This document shows positions 28,757 to 37,914 of a DNA stretch of 52,896 bases, piece by piece (position 1 is the first letter of the stretch; each line of letters begins with the position of its first letter). The translations under genes and the position numbers were made by a program. The notes under the pieces were generated by a model. It saw only the letters and a program-made list of their open reading frames with translations. It searched no databases and had not been told where the DNA came from. The DNA is from Calditrichota bacterium (GTDB lineage: Bacteria; Calditrichota; Calditrichia; Calditrichales; J004). The stretch is from NCBI GenBank assembly GCA_024277115.1, contig JAJRVW010000115.1:1-52896 (forward strand), in the 5' to 3' direction.

Positions 28757-28852
28757 AGTTTTCCTGCTTTTATTGATTAATCCCTAGAAGATGATAAAAA
28801 AATAGAAAATGAAGATAAGAAGAAAAAGTTAAAGTGTAAATATTTTCTATCA

Positions 28853-29638
28853 CTAAATATTTATTGCCTGTATCGCCCCACCGATACGCATATCGATTTT
28901 ATTTTGTATGTATAAGACAACACTTATATTTGTAGGCTCAAGGCCTTTGGGGACAATAAATGTGATAGAACCGGATCTGTCACGGGCCGAAACTTGACGA
29001 AAACGACGAACAACATTATAGCACTCAATTTTTTTCCCGCTGTTTTAACCGCTGTCAATTTTTATTTCACGATACTTTTCGATAAGGGCAATATTAAGTA
29101 AGCCGGGGTTATTTTTATTTAATCTATACGCCACCTTAATCGAATCGCCAATATGTGTGTAGCTGGCTTCGATTTTTATATTCTGTACAGGAGTTTTAGT
29201 TAAGTATTCAAAAATCTTTTCCTCACAAAGCGATAAATCAGAGCCAACAAATTCAAACTGGCCATTGATGACCATCTGTGGCGTATAAATATTCTTCTTG
29301 TCAAAAGCTCGGGCATACTGTTGTTGGCGTTCACTATAAGCCTCGTTACTAAATTTATCGATCCAATCCAGATGGTTCCAATAATCCACATGAAATGCAA
29401 TGGGATATACCGGCAAGGCCTTTTGCCTGGCCATTTTTATAATTCTGCCCAGATGCTTTTCTGCTTTGGGACAGCTGGAACAACTGAGCGATGTAAATAA
29501 TTCGATCACCGCAAAGGCATGGGGATTTATGTTTTGCGGAGGTTCGAGCGGCGTATTATTTGCTTCGGATGTATGAAATACAAAAAGCACAGAAGTTAGA
29601 AAGATTGCAGATATAAAAGAGATGACGATCCGTGACAT
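28853..29638 (-). pseudogene. DUF1223 secreted thioredoxin-like protein, interrupted by an in-frame TAA
   Basis: Signal peptide from ATG 29638 (MSRIVISFISAIFLTSVLFV), then the DUF1223 domain: AVIELFTSLSCSSCPKAEKHL with a CxxC pair, AFHVDYWNHLDWIDKFS and YTPQMVINGQFEFVGSD. Translation meets TAA at 29045-29047 (codon 198). The same frame then reads straight on for 64 more codons to a TAG at 28853-28855: NSGKKIECYNVVRRFRQVSA, then RSGSITFIVPKG. This matches the family's usual GENSGR...NVVR tail. The stop replaces a Glu codon (GAA). Either a nonsense mutation, a sequence error, or a genuine shortened product of 197 residues. Upstream GGGAAATATTA supports the start. Confidence 0.82.
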
Positions 29639-29757
29639 TAATATTTCCCAAAAATTTAATTGAGGGAAACATAAAAAAGGCAGGAAACAAATTTCTCGCA
29701 GAACTATCAATTTTTATTAAATTTTAAAATAAAAACTTACCAAACAGGCAAATTCGT

Positions 29758-30411
29758 TTATTCAACATCCAGGTCTTGCAAACTGTCAACCTTATCCGCA
29801 TCGATAATTTCACCATTAATCGAACTGCCATCCTCGATAAAGACAAGTACAATTACTTCACGGTTTTCATTGATTAAATCGCCCTGAACAACAGAACTAT
29901 CTCTAATTGTGATCTTAACATTTCGTAATTTTTCAGGAATTTCATCATTATCAGATATTCTGATTGAGCCACGTATTGTAGAGTTTGAACGAACTGTTAT
30001 GTCTCCAAAATTAGTGCTTACATCGCCATCAATTTTTACATGAACAAGTTGAATATCTCCGCTAATATTTGAAATTGATCCGACAACCTCCGAATTAGTT
30101 ATATCAACTTCCCCGTTTAACGTTGATATGTCACCGTTCACCTTTACATTATCATAAATTGTAACAGCGCCATTTACAGTCTGGATTGAGGCATTAACAT
30201 GAGTATCGTTTTTTAGCTCTATCGGGCCATTTACCGTACTTAGGTCACCTTCTACCATACAATGGGCACCAACATAAATCCCGCCATTTACAGTAATAAG
30301 GTCATTTTTTACCGTTGCATGATCTTCAATCTTAAAATCTTTATTTATATTTACATCGCAGGATACTAAAAGTAGAAAACCGATAATGTAAATATTTTTT
30401 AGGTTGGCCAT
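29758..30411 (-). CDS. Beta-helix lipoprotein with 19-residue repeats, bactofilin-like
   Basis: 217 residues. Lipobox-like LLLVSC (about residue 19), then about six tandem repeats of ~19 residues with the consensus TVNGxIxxxxxxxVxGDIS (TVNGGIYVGAHCMVEGDLS, TVNGPIELKNDTHVNASIQ, TVNGAVTIYDNVKVNGDIS, TLNGEVDITNSEVVGSIS and onward). Such short-period repeats fold as a right-handed beta-helix as in bactofilins and polymer-forming or adhesin-type lipoproteins. Expected to be anchored in a membrane and to face the periplasm or surface. GGAG before the ATG. Possibly cell-envelope structure; no direct evidence. Confidence 0.75.
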   Translation of the reverse strand: MANLKNIYIIGFLLLVSCDVNINKDFKIEDHATVKNDLITVNGGIYVGAHCMVEGDLSTVNGPIELKNDTHVNASIQTVNGAVTIYDNVKVNGDISTLNGEVDITNSEVVGSISNISGDIQLVHVKIDGDVSTNFGDITVRSNSTIRGSIRISDNDEIPEKLRNVKITIRDSSVVQGDLINENREVIVLVFIEDGSSINGEIIDADKVDSLQDLDVE

Positions 30412-30678
30412 TCAAACTCCACTTTTTCTAATAATAAAATCAATATAATCAATAATATATACTCATTTTTAATTATTTAAATTTAACGCATTCAACAATT
30501 TTTTCAAACCAAATAATTTGGTATCCGTTTTCCATCTTTATACTTACGATAAAGATACCCAAGGTTGCAAAGAATATTAAATGATCTTAATTTGCCGCCC
30601 TTAAAATGATAATTTTTTAACGTCTTATTTCTAGCGATGTTTGAGTCAGAAATAAACCATAACTTGGAGGAATGATTT
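30412..30678. other. Intergenic region between divergent lipoprotein genes
   Basis: About 270 A/T-rich bases. A weak 65-codon minus-strand frame crosses it but lacks support. GGAGGAATGATTT before ATG 30679 is the ribosome site of the cyclophilin gene. Nothing else recognised. Confidence 0.4.
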
Positions 30679-31338
30679 ATGCAGTTTTTTAGATTAGGCA
30701 CGCTTTTATTATTAATATTTTTATTTTCATGCGAAAAACAAAGCGATCTTGCGCCGGAGAACCAAAAACTTAAAGAAGAGGTTTCACAATTAAAATCAAT
30801 GGTCTCGAAAATGCGTGCCAGTGATGATAAGTTGATGTTTCTTGCTGGTAAATTAAGTGGTATTAAAGCCCGTTTAAAAACAGATTATGGCGATATCGAA
30901 GTAAAGTTTTTCCCGGAAGAAGCGCCCATCCAGTGTTTTAATTTTATAACCCGTGCTGAAAGCGGTTATTACGACAATACCCTTTTCCATCGCGTCGTAA
31001 AAGGCTTTATGATACAAGGCGGTGATCCCAACACCAAAACGGGCAACAAAGCAACGTATGGCCAGGGTGGACCAATCGCCATGGTTCCGCATGAGTTTAA
31101 TGATATTAGCCACAAACGGGGGATTTTATCGACAGCGCGTACAAGCAATGTAAATATGGGTGCTGGGTCTCAATTTTTCATAATGCATGCAGACAACCCT
31201 CAGCTGGACAGGCAATATACTGTTTTTGGAGAAGTAACCAAAGGAATGGATGTTGTAGATAAGATTGCCAATTTAAAAACGGTAAACCAAATGGCGGTCA
31301 ACCCGGCAAAAATCAAAACCATTGAAGTTTATAAGTAA
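30679..31338 (+). CDS. Cyclophilin-type peptidyl-prolyl isomerase lipoprotein
   Basis: 219 residues. Lipobox LFSC (about residue 18), a short coiled coil (ENQKLKEEVSQLKSMVSKM), then a cyclophilin domain: LKTDYGDIEVKFFPEEAP, FHRVVKGFMIQGGDPNT (catalytic Arg), GILSTART, GSQFFIMHADNPQLDRQYTVFGEV. The compact bacterial form without the Trp of human cyclophilin A. It should catalyse proline isomerisation on proteins outside the cytoplasm, probably tethered to a membrane. Ends just before a convergent terminator. Confidence 0.93.
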   Translation: MQFFRLGTLLLLIFLFSCEKQSDLAPENQKLKEEVSQLKSMVSKMRASDDKLMFLAGKLSGIKARLKTDYGDIEVKFFPEEAPIQCFNFITRAESGYYDNTLFHRVVKGFMIQGGDPNTKTGNKATYGQGGPIAMVPHEFNDISHKRGILSTARTSNVNMGAGSQFFIMHADNPQLDRQYTVFGEVTKGMDVVDKIANLKTVNQMAVNPAKIKTIEVYK

Positions 31339-31355
31339 GAAAAAAGATATTTTAA

Positions 31356-31389
31356 AAACCCGGCCCTCTCTTTGAAGAGTGTCGGGTTT
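31356..31389. terminator. Bidirectional terminator between cyclophilin and GT9 genes
   Basis: Arms AAACCCG (31356-31362) and CGGGTTT (31383-31389) form a hairpin flanked by A/T-rich runs, between two convergent genes. Confidence 0.6.
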
Positions 31390-31425
31390 AAATAACTATG
31401 GAACAGCCTTAATCTCATATCTTGT

Positions 31426-32487
31426 CTATTGTAAAATAGTCGAAACAACCAGCTCAGGCTTTATATCGGCAAGGCATTTATACTTTTCCTTCCCGCTATA
31501 TTCGCAGCTAATTGACGAATTAGTCGATTTAAAAGGATACATCAAGCACGGACTGCAAGACAAGCCTAAATGGATTGATACACCAAGTTCACCAAAAGGG
31601 GCTGTTCGTGTTGGATGTGCCGGCCCGGTAATCGCAAAGCTTTTTGTATCCATTGCCACTGCAATATGCCCCAATCCTGAGTCACTTGTTAGAAACATCT
31701 CACACTTTTCAATTATACTGGCTACATTATTTAGATCAGCTTCCTCAACATGATGAATATCCCGTGGCTGCGCAAGGAAATCATCACGTATTGATTTATC
31801 GTCCGGCCCGAAAAAGAAGAGAGGCGCAATACCTTTTTCCTGAGCCATACGGGCGACCTGAAGATAATTTTCCAATGGCCACCGTTTGTATGTTTGCCCC
31901 TCATTACAGCCCGGATGAATTCCGAGAATCTTTTTGTCTTTTATATTCAGGTCTGATAAAAAACCATCTGCAAATTTCTTATTTTGTGGCGAGGTTGAAA
32001 ATGTAACCTTCGGGTTCTCTGGGATGGGAATATTAAATGGTTGCAATAAATTTAAATTCTGATAAACATCGTGAAGGGACTCATCGAGATTAATTTTTAT
32101 ATTTGATAGAAAGCTTCGGGTTTTAAACGGGTTGGTTTTATAGCGATGGATAACACGGTCGGGCGTTCCCGTCCGGTAAGCAATTTTATTATAATTTGGC
32201 CGATTGGACGGGAACAGCGTTATAATACTGTCATATTTTCCATGTAAAGTTTTTAAAAATAATTTTCTATCCTCACGTCCTTTGGGCAGGATCAAGCAAT
32301 TGTTTACACGCCCATCGTATTTAAAAACAGTGGCCATAGCTTTCGTCCTGAATAAAATATCCACTTTAAACTCCGGCCTTTCAAGAAATGCATTAATTGT
32401 GGGCGTTTGTAAAATCGCATTGCCGATTCCTGATCCACAATAAAAAAGGATTCTAGTTCCTGAATCTTTTATTTTAACTTTTTTCAC
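31426..32487 (-). CDS. Glycosyltransferase family 9 (heptosyltransferase-like)
   Basis: 353 residues. Rossmann-type GT-B fold: ILFYCGSGIGNAILQTPTINA at the N terminus, KILGIHPGCNEGQTYKRWPL in the middle and FLTSDSGLGHIAVAMDTKSFAITGPAHPTRTAPFG, matching the nucleotide-heptose-binding blocks of WaaC/WaaF-like enzymes. Probably adds a heptose or related sugar to a surface glycan. Starts with GTG and overlaps the end of the upstream glycerophosphotransferase-like gene by 14 bases, so it belongs to that operon. Donor sugar unknown. Confidence 0.88.
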   Translation of the reverse strand: MKKVKIKDSGTRILFYCGSGIGNAILQTPTINAFLERPEFKVDILFRTKAMATVFKYDGRVNNCLILPKGREDRKLFLKTLHGKYDSIITLFPSNRPNYNKIAYRTGTPDRVIHRYKTNPFKTRSFLSNIKINLDESLHDVYQNLNLLQPFNIPIPENPKVTFSTSPQNKKFADGFLSDLNIKDKKILGIHPGCNEGQTYKRWPLENYLQVARMAQEKGIAPLFFFGPDDKSIRDDFLAQPRDIHHVEEADLNNVASIIEKCEMFLTSDSGLGHIAVAMDTKSFAITGPAHPTRTAPFGELGVSIHLGLSCSPCLMYPFKSTNSSISCEYSGKEKYKCLADIKPELVVSTILQ

Positions 32488-33616
32488 TATGTAACAACTC
32501 CGTTATTGCGCTTGCTGCCCTGATAGAGGCGGGTGTGTCTGAAATATCCATATACTCAGGTATCCGGTCTTTTTGTAACTGTGCGAATGGGTTTTTAGTA
32601 AGTGCCGCATTGAACGCTTCTTCAAACTCGCTTTTAGAATTTACCACAGTGCCCATCTCCCAAAAACGATAGTATAAATTGTCCTTCCAATTTGCATTAT
32701 GCGCATTGAGGAAAATACACGGACGGGGCTTAAGCGATACAAACTCGTAAACCAGGCTACTCACATCGCCGATATAAATATCGGATATTTTGATATAACT
32801 ATTGTCCGAACTGTATGGGCTACCAAAATCAATATGAATATTATCACTTTCATGTTCACTAAAATTTAAATCATACTTATAATGCGTTTTCCAATGTTTT
32901 AATAAAATATGAGGGGCAAATATCAAGTTATATTGTTTATTTTTTTGAAAAAATTCTATGATATATTTTGAATAAGATTTATATGAGCTAAACCTGGGCT
33001 GCCAATGTGGGTTGTACAATACAATTGGGTTGTCGTTATTAAAAAGTTTATTTTTTATATCTTCAACTTTTACAGGCACGTCAAATTTGGGATAGCCAAT
33101 TACCTTTACCTGTTTTTCGGAAGTAATCTTTTTGTCCAACATGATATTTCTGTGATAATGCCCTCCAACCAATACTAAATCAAATTCGCCAAAAACTGGA
33201 TCGAATGAATATGCCCTGTCACCACAACCATGTTTCATAATTACAAGCTTTGGATCGGTAATTTTATACTTAGTTGCCATTGTTCCCAATCCATGAGAAG
33301 TCGTCACCAAAATATCAGCATTCTTGATATATTTTTTTGCCTTTTTCAACATGGCATTTACAGAGGGATGGCTCTTCTTTTTAAAATTTAAATACTTATA
33401 TTTAAAAGTTTGTGGCAACTCGATAATTTTTACGCGTGAACATATATATTTGTCCTTTATTTTTTCCAGGACCTCTGTATGCTCATGGTTGCACGAGATT
33501 AAAACAACATTTATATCTCTGTTCATACAAGAGAACTCCATGGCAGTTGTTACACTGTGATAGAGTTGGTGCAGGCCATATAAATACAAAAAAACTACTG
33601 TCTTCTCAGATGTCAT
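32474..33616 (-). CDS. CDP-glycerol glycerophosphotransferase-like protein (TagB/TagF family) 1
   Basis: 380 residues. GT-B-like fold of the CDP-glycerol:glycerophosphate transferase family: VIMKHGCGDRAYSFD, VLYNPHWQPRFSSYKSY, and the C-terminal ISDIYIGDVSSLVYEFVSLKPRPCIFLN block that corresponds to the 'D.SS..fe...l.kP' nucleotide-binding signature of TagF. Expected to transfer glycerol phosphate, or another polyol phosphate, from CDP-glycerol to a lipid-linked glycan on the cytoplasmic side. Lies between LicD and GT9 on the same strand. A second family member is at 34406-35473. Confidence 0.8.
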   Translation of the reverse strand: MTSEKTVVFLYLYGLHQLYHSVTTAMEFSCMNRDINVVLISCNHEHTEVLEKIKDKYICSRVKIIELPQTFKYKYLNFKKKSHPSVNAMLKKAKKYIKNADILVTTSHGLGTMATKYKITDPKLVIMKHGCGDRAYSFDPVFGEFDLVLVGGHYHRNIMLDKKITSEKQVKVIGYPKFDVPVKVEDIKNKLFNNDNPIVLYNPHWQPRFSSYKSYSKYIIEFFQKNKQYNLIFAPHILLKHWKTHYKYDLNFSEHESDNIHIDFGSPYSSDNSYIKISDIYIGDVSSLVYEFVSLKPRPCIFLNAHNANWKDNLYYRFWEMGTVVNSKSEFEEAFNAALTKNPFAQLQKDRIPEYMDISDTPASIRAASAITELLHSEKS

Positions 33617-33680
33617 CGGCTTTTATACTTTTTATTGGGTGAATATAATCTTGATAGGGGATAATATATCTAAATTTCGT

Positions 33681-34337
33681 TCACCAAAAAATCACCCTTT
33701 GAAATACTTTCTTGAATATGTTTTCTTTTTTGAAGTGATAAATATCCTGTGTACAATTATCACTGCTTCTAAAATCCCACCCTTCTTTTACTGGTGTTTT
33801 CCAGTCTCCATAAACATAGCGAAGGTACGCATTATAATCTTTGGGAACCGTATATTTTTTACCACGGAAAGTTATTTGCGCCCTTTTTGCATGAAAATTT
33901 TTGGGCGTAGTTTTAAGATAGGATTTATTTCCGCCTACAACATAACTTAGCGCATCCTTATATTCTTTCTTTACAAAAACATCCATCAGCGAATGTTTTG
34001 CAAAAAAGAGTAGAAGACGTTCCTGTATTTTTATGATCCGTATGTCCCCTTTTTTATATGGCCCGGTATCCCGTTTAAAATAATACACTCTAAGGCGATA
34101 CCCTGCGCGCCATAATTTCCATTTTAATTTGAGAAGTTTATCGACCTGATCATCGGTAATGCTAATATCAAGATCGGTATCCCACGGTAAAAGGCGGTCT
34201 TCGCGGATTATGCCAAGTAATGTCCCAAAATCCAAAACATATTCTACATTGTTTTCTTCAAGTATTGCAGTCGTGGTTTCTAACATTTTCAAGGCAGCGT
34301 TCGCAACCTTTCCTGTTAATGGCTTTTGCCCGGGCAT
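33681..34337 (-). CDS. LicD family phosphotransferase
   Basis: 218 residues. The nucleotidyltransferase-like LicD/fukutin signature is clear: VLDFGTLLGIIREDRLLPWDTDLDISI, with the metal-binding D-x-D pair in DTDLDISI. LicD enzymes move phosphocholine, glycerol phosphate, ribitol phosphate or similar groups from a CDP donor onto a glycan. Slightly shorter than typical LicD (about 260-270). Flanked by two CDP-glycerol transferase-like genes and next to the CDP-glycerol-making enzyme, so glycerol phosphate is a sensible guess for the group transferred. Confidence 0.88.
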   Translation of the reverse strand: MPGQKPLTGKVANAALKMLETTTAILEENNVEYVLDFGTLLGIIREDRLLPWDTDLDISITDDQVDKLLKLKWKLWRAGYRLRVYYFKRDTGPYKKGDIRIIKIQERLLLFFAKHSLMDVFVKKEYKDALSYVVGGNKSYLKTTPKNFHAKRAQITFRGKKYTVPKDYNAYLRYVYGDWKTPVKEGWDFRSSDNCTQDIYHFKKENIFKKVFQRVIFW

Positions 34338-34405
34338 TTATTTTCTTTCTTCATTAAAGTTTGTATTTAATTTTATAGGAATTTAACACGGAATCTGTGA
34401 GACAA

Positions 34406-35473
34406 TCAGCGCAGGTAACCTTTTTTAAACCAGCTGTGATAGATAATTTGTGCTTTACGAAACAAATTAACCGGTTTGCCTTTTATTGGAAATTGGTGCG
34501 CTTGTTTAACAGTGGCGAGATAATTTATAATATTCTCACTGATTTTGCCATCCAATGCGGGGTTAATCTCTGCTAAATGTTTATGGCGGTTCTCTTTAAA
34601 TTCTTCAGGGTTTTGCAAACATTTATCAAGGGCAGGTCTCAATTCCTTTACATCCAAAATATTCAAGCCTTTATCCTCCCGGCCTTGCGTCCGAAATGTT
34701 ACCACCGGCTTGTCCAATGCCATAAACTCATAAACCACGGAGGAAGTATCGGAAACCATCACATCCGCGGCGTGAAGATACGGGGTAATCTCCACATTTT
34801 GCAAAACTTTACCTTTATGCGGGGCAATATTTTTAAACCTTTTTATACATTCGGCATCCATCAACTCATGAAATTTGAACAACCAAAACTCATCATCTTT
34901 TATTATTTTGGGGATTATATCTAATAATTCTGTTGCAGATTCGTGTTTCGAACTGAAAGTGGGCGCATACAAAATAATTTTTTTCCCCGATGGCAAGTCC
35001 AGGTTTTTGATATCCTGTTTTGGATAATTGAGGATATAATCAATTTTAGGCCAGCCTGTTTCCAATATTAGGAAATAGGGGTTCTTTTCCTGCATTTCTT
35101 TAAAACGCTTTGTTACATAAGGGCCGGATGTTAAATAAATATCAAAAAAGTGGCGGATTTTAAAATGGGCTTCTTTCTCTATCCCTAGTCCATGAAATAG
35201 TTGTACTTTTATTCCGGGAATTCTAAAATCAACAAAATTACCGGAACACAATACAAAATCGGCATTAAATTTTTTTGCAGAATTTAAAGTAGACAGGATT
35301 TTGCCACGGTCCCATTCTTTAGGGAAATTGTTTTTAACTTTTTGCGACACATAAAAAGCATACGCCTGCCCGGTCCTTTTCAGATGTTCCTCTATGGGAA
35401 TAAATATGGGGATTGAGTAATTTTTAGCGATATAAAAGATGAATTTATTTTGAGATGGGTTTCCGACGGACAT
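34406..35473 (-). CDS. CDP-glycerol glycerophosphotransferase-like protein (TagB/TagF family) 2
   Basis: 355 residues. Family blocks VQLFHGLGIEKEAHFKIRH (conserved His-Gly), KKIILYAPTFSSKHES and HAADVMVSDTSSVVYEFMALDKPVVTFRT. Like its paralogue it should use CDP-glycerol at the inner face of the membrane; one of the two could prime and the other polymerise, as TagB and TagF do in teichoic acid synthesis. Gene order and spacing (48 bases after the cytidylyltransferase stop) place it in the same operon. Confidence 0.85.
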   Translation of the reverse strand: MSVGNPSQNKFIFYIAKNYSIPIFIPIEEHLKRTGQAYAFYVSQKVKNNFPKEWDRGKILSTLNSAKKFNADFVLCSGNFVDFRIPGIKVQLFHGLGIEKEAHFKIRHFFDIYLTSGPYVTKRFKEMQEKNPYFLILETGWPKIDYILNYPKQDIKNLDLPSGKKIILYAPTFSSKHESATELLDIIPKIIKDDEFWLFKFHELMDAECIKRFKNIAPHKGKVLQNVEITPYLHAADVMVSDTSSVVYEFMALDKPVVTFRTQGREDKGLNILDVKELRPALDKCLQNPEEFKENRHKHLAEINPALDGKISENIINYLATVKQAHQFPIKGKPVNLFRKAQIIYHSWFKKGYLR

Positions 35474-35520
35474 AATTTAAAATATTTGTAGTGATGCTTT
35501 AAATGGGGCAATAATTCCTG

Positions 35521-35928
35521 TTATTTTGCCATGTTGGTTTTTTTATTCTTTATTTCGTGTTTTATTTGCGTGGTCGAGATACCATCTGTCCGGTCGAGAT
35601 AAACCACCTCGCACAGTTCGATGAGTTCATCAAATTTTCCCTGCCAGTCCGCCCCCATCACCAAAATGTCGATATTATATTTTTTAACATCCTTTTTCTT
35701 TTGCTCCCAGGCATCTTCACGGATTACCTCATCTACATATTTTATGGCCTCTACAATCTGTTTGCGGTGCTCAAAAGGATAAACACATTTTTTCCCTTTT
35801 ATTGCATTAAACTCGTCTGAAGAAACGGCCACTACTAAATAATCACCGAGGTTTTTTGCCCTCTCAAGAATGCGTAAGTGTCCAAGATGGAATAGATCAA
35901 ATGTACCGTACGTAATTATTTTTTTCAT
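35521..35928 (-). CDS. tagD: Glycerol-3-phosphate cytidylyltransferase
   Basis: 135 residues. Nucleotidyltransferase signature ITYGTFDLFHLGHLRILERAK with the HxGH motif, VVAVSSDEFNAIKGKK, and C-terminal YLDRTDGISTTQIK (RTDGISTT is typical of TagD/GCT). Reaction: glycerol 3-phosphate plus CTP to CDP-glycerol, the donor for the two neighbouring transferase-like enzymes. I start at ATG 35928 because family proteins begin at this strand; an in-frame TTG six codons earlier is less likely. Confidence 0.92.
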   Translation of the reverse strand: MKKIITYGTFDLFHLGHLRILERAKNLGDYLVVAVSSDEFNAIKGKKCVYPFEHRKQIVEAIKYVDEVIREDAWEQKKKDVKKYNIDILVMGADWQGKFDELIELCEVVYLDRTDGISTTQIKHEIKNKKTNMAK

Positions 35929-36103
35929 ATTGCCCAAGTGTTTCAATTTAGTTTTTTAAAATTATCTTCCGGCCAAACGGATACAAAACCTTTAGGCGGC
36001 AACTATAAAGCAAAACTTTTAATTTACAAAATAATGCTCATATTTACAATTGAAATAAGACGATTTGGCAACGAAGGAAATCTAATAACATCAGCCTTTT
36101 TGC

Positions 36104-37273
36104 CTAACCATGGATGGTAAAAAATTGCTTAACACGGGTAAGGATGGCCGGGAAAACCCGTTTTATTTCCAGAAATATTTCTTTATAGGTTTCTTCAAAA
36201 AATATAGGATCGTGGCCGATGGGGTCGGCAATGGAAGGAATGAAAAGCGACTTTTCCCTTTTCCACTGCTTTAAGAGTATAAATTTATTTTTATGTTGCG
36301 GGTAGTTTTTTAGCAGAAATTTGTAATGATTCTGGGCCAGGCAAAAAATCAATTCGGATTCACGAACTATTTTGTCATTAATTGGCTGCGAAAAATGTTT
36401 TGTCAGGTCTACCTCATTTTTACGGCTAACATCAATGGCAAAATCATGCGCCTGTGATTTTGGTAAATTTAAAGTCCCTGCGCTCTGTACTTTAATCTGA
36501 TGCCGGTACTTGGTCTTGCTGATCATCTTTTTCAGGATCGCCTCACCTATCGGCGACCTGCATATATTGCCGGAACAGACAAAAGTGATAACAAACTTTT
36601 CCTTTTTTGAGACAATTTTTTTACTGCCCAGGTGGTCAAGCAATTCTGTTTCCGTAACGTCGCCCTGGCGGGAAATAATATAGGGGACCTTCGTCATATC
36701 AATTATTGTAGAGCCCTTTGACTTAGGAATTGGCCCACCGTCTAAAATAAGGTCCAACTCCGTCCCAAAATGGGCAATCACATTTTCGATTGAAAATACA
36801 TTCTCCATCCCGGAGATATTTGCGCTGGTTGCACTTATGGGCGAGTCAAACAAATATACGAGGGCGCGGCTGACCTTGTCCGAAGGAATCCGTATGCCCA
36901 CTTTCTCCAAATAGGTACCCGGTTTTTTTACATTTTCAAAAATGGGCACTTTTTTTTGCAGACTGTTATTTATGATACATGTTATCCTGCCGGGAAGGAT
37001 TTTTTCCAAATCTTCTTTTATTGATGGTGGAGAAAAACCGAAAATCTCTTTAATCTGCTGGATCGAGTTTAATAAAATTGAAACAGGCCGGCGCATATCC
37101 CTTTGCTTGACCATGTATAATTTATTAACAGCTTCCCGATTATACGCATCTACGCCCAGGCCATACAATGTATCTGTGGGATAAACGATAAGCCCGCCCC
37201 TTTCCAGGCATTCCGCGGCTTTCTTAATTATTTTTGGGTCGGGATTTTCCCGATCAATTTTATAATATTTCAT
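36104..37273 (-). CDS. Threonylcarbamoyl-AMP synthase fused to low-molecular-weight phosphotyrosine phosphatase
   Basis: 389 residues, two domains. Residues about 1-215: TsaC/YrdC/Sua5 fold (GGLIVYPTDTLYGLGVDAYN, KQRDMRRPVSILL, SATSANISG, GSTIIDMT), which makes threonylcarbamoyl-AMP for the universal t6A tRNA modification. Residues about 225-389: LMW-PTP fold with the P-loop VCSGNICRSP (nucleophile Cys, Arg) and a DP acid region near SIADPIGHDP. The phosphatase half resembles Wzb/YwlE types. Since it sits among surface-polysaccharide genes, a role in tyrosine or arginine dephosphorylation linked to that pathway is possible but unproven. Such fusions occur elsewhere in bacteria. Confidence 0.9.
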   Translation of the reverse strand: MKYYKIDRENPDPKIIKKAAECLERGGLIVYPTDTLYGLGVDAYNREAVNKLYMVKQRDMRRPVSILLNSIQQIKEIFGFSPPSIKEDLEKILPGRITCIINNSLQKKVPIFENVKKPGTYLEKVGIRIPSDKVSRALVYLFDSPISATSANISGMENVFSIENVIAHFGTELDLILDGGPIPKSKGSTIIDMTKVPYIISRQGDVTETELLDHLGSKKIVSKKEKFVITFVCSGNICRSPIGEAILKKMISKTKYRHQIKVQSAGTLNLPKSQAHDFAIDVSRKNEVDLTKHFSQPINDKIVRESELIFCLAQNHYKFLLKNYPQHKNKFILLKQWKREKSLFIPSIADPIGHDPIFFEETYKEIFLEIKRVFPAILTRVKQFFTIHG

Positions 37274-37285
37274 CTAAGATATGGT

Positions 37286-37912
37286 TTATTCCGTCCCATA
37301 AATCCGGTCACCGGCATCACCAAGTCCGGGCAAAATATAACCTTTTTCATTCAATTCACGATCGAGCGCAGCCGTATAAATGGGAATCTCCGGATGCTGT
37401 GCATGAAAGGTATTTATCCCTTCGGGGGCGGCAACAAGGCATACAAAACTAATGGACTTTCCACCGTGTTTTTTTACAACATCAATGGCCGCCACCGCAC
37501 TCCCGCCAGTCGCCAACATTGGGTCGATCACTATAATTTCCGACTCGGCCAGATCTGTGGGAAATTTAAGATAATACTCTACGGGTTGTAAGGTTTCCTT
37601 GTCCCGGTACAGGCCAACATGCCCCACACGCGCTTTAGGGATCAAACTTAAAATGCCATCGCACATGGCCAGACCGGCACGTAAAATGGGCACCAAAGTA
37701 ACAGGCCGAGATAGCACAAACCCGCTTGTTTTTTCTAAAGGCGTTTTTAGTTCACGCTCTCTTAAGGGCAGGTTGCGGGTAACCTCATAAACCATAAGCC
37801 CGGCAATTTCGTTTAGCATTGTCCGGAAATGAAGGTTAATGGTGCGTTCGTCCCGCAAATAAAATAGTTTTTGCTGGATAAGCGGATGGTTTAAAATATG
37901 GACATTTTTCAT
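37286..37912 (-). CDS. upp: Uracil phosphoribosyltransferase
   Basis: 208 residues, standard length. PRPP loop IVIDPMLATGGSAVAAID, uracil-binding end YILPGLGDAGDRIYGTE, and the typical N-terminal HPLIQQKLFYLRDERT and FRTMLNEIAGLMVYEVTR. Salvages uracil with PRPP to UMP, feeding UTP and CTP pools used by the nearby nucleotide-sugar and CDP-glycerol steps. Begins only 2 bases after plsC stops and 12 bases before the tsaC fusion, so it is part of the operon. Confidence 0.96.
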   Translation of the reverse strand: MKNVHILNHPLIQQKLFYLRDERTINLHFRTMLNEIAGLMVYEVTRNLPLRERELKTPLEKTSGFVLSRPVTLVPILRAGLAMCDGILSLIPKARVGHVGLYRDKETLQPVEYYLKFPTDLAESEIIVIDPMLATGGSAVAAIDVVKKHGGKSISFVCLVAAPEGINTFHAQHPEIPIYTAALDRELNEKGYILPGLGDAGDRIYGTE

Positions 37913-37914
37913 TT

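Noticed and set aside
30504-30701. A 65-codon minus-strand frame upstream of the cyclophilin gene
   Set aside because: No ribosome site, no recognisable fold, overlaps the cyclophilin start and lies in A/T-rich spacer; some TPR-like residues (LCNLGYLYRKYKDGK) hint at a remnant but are too short to support.
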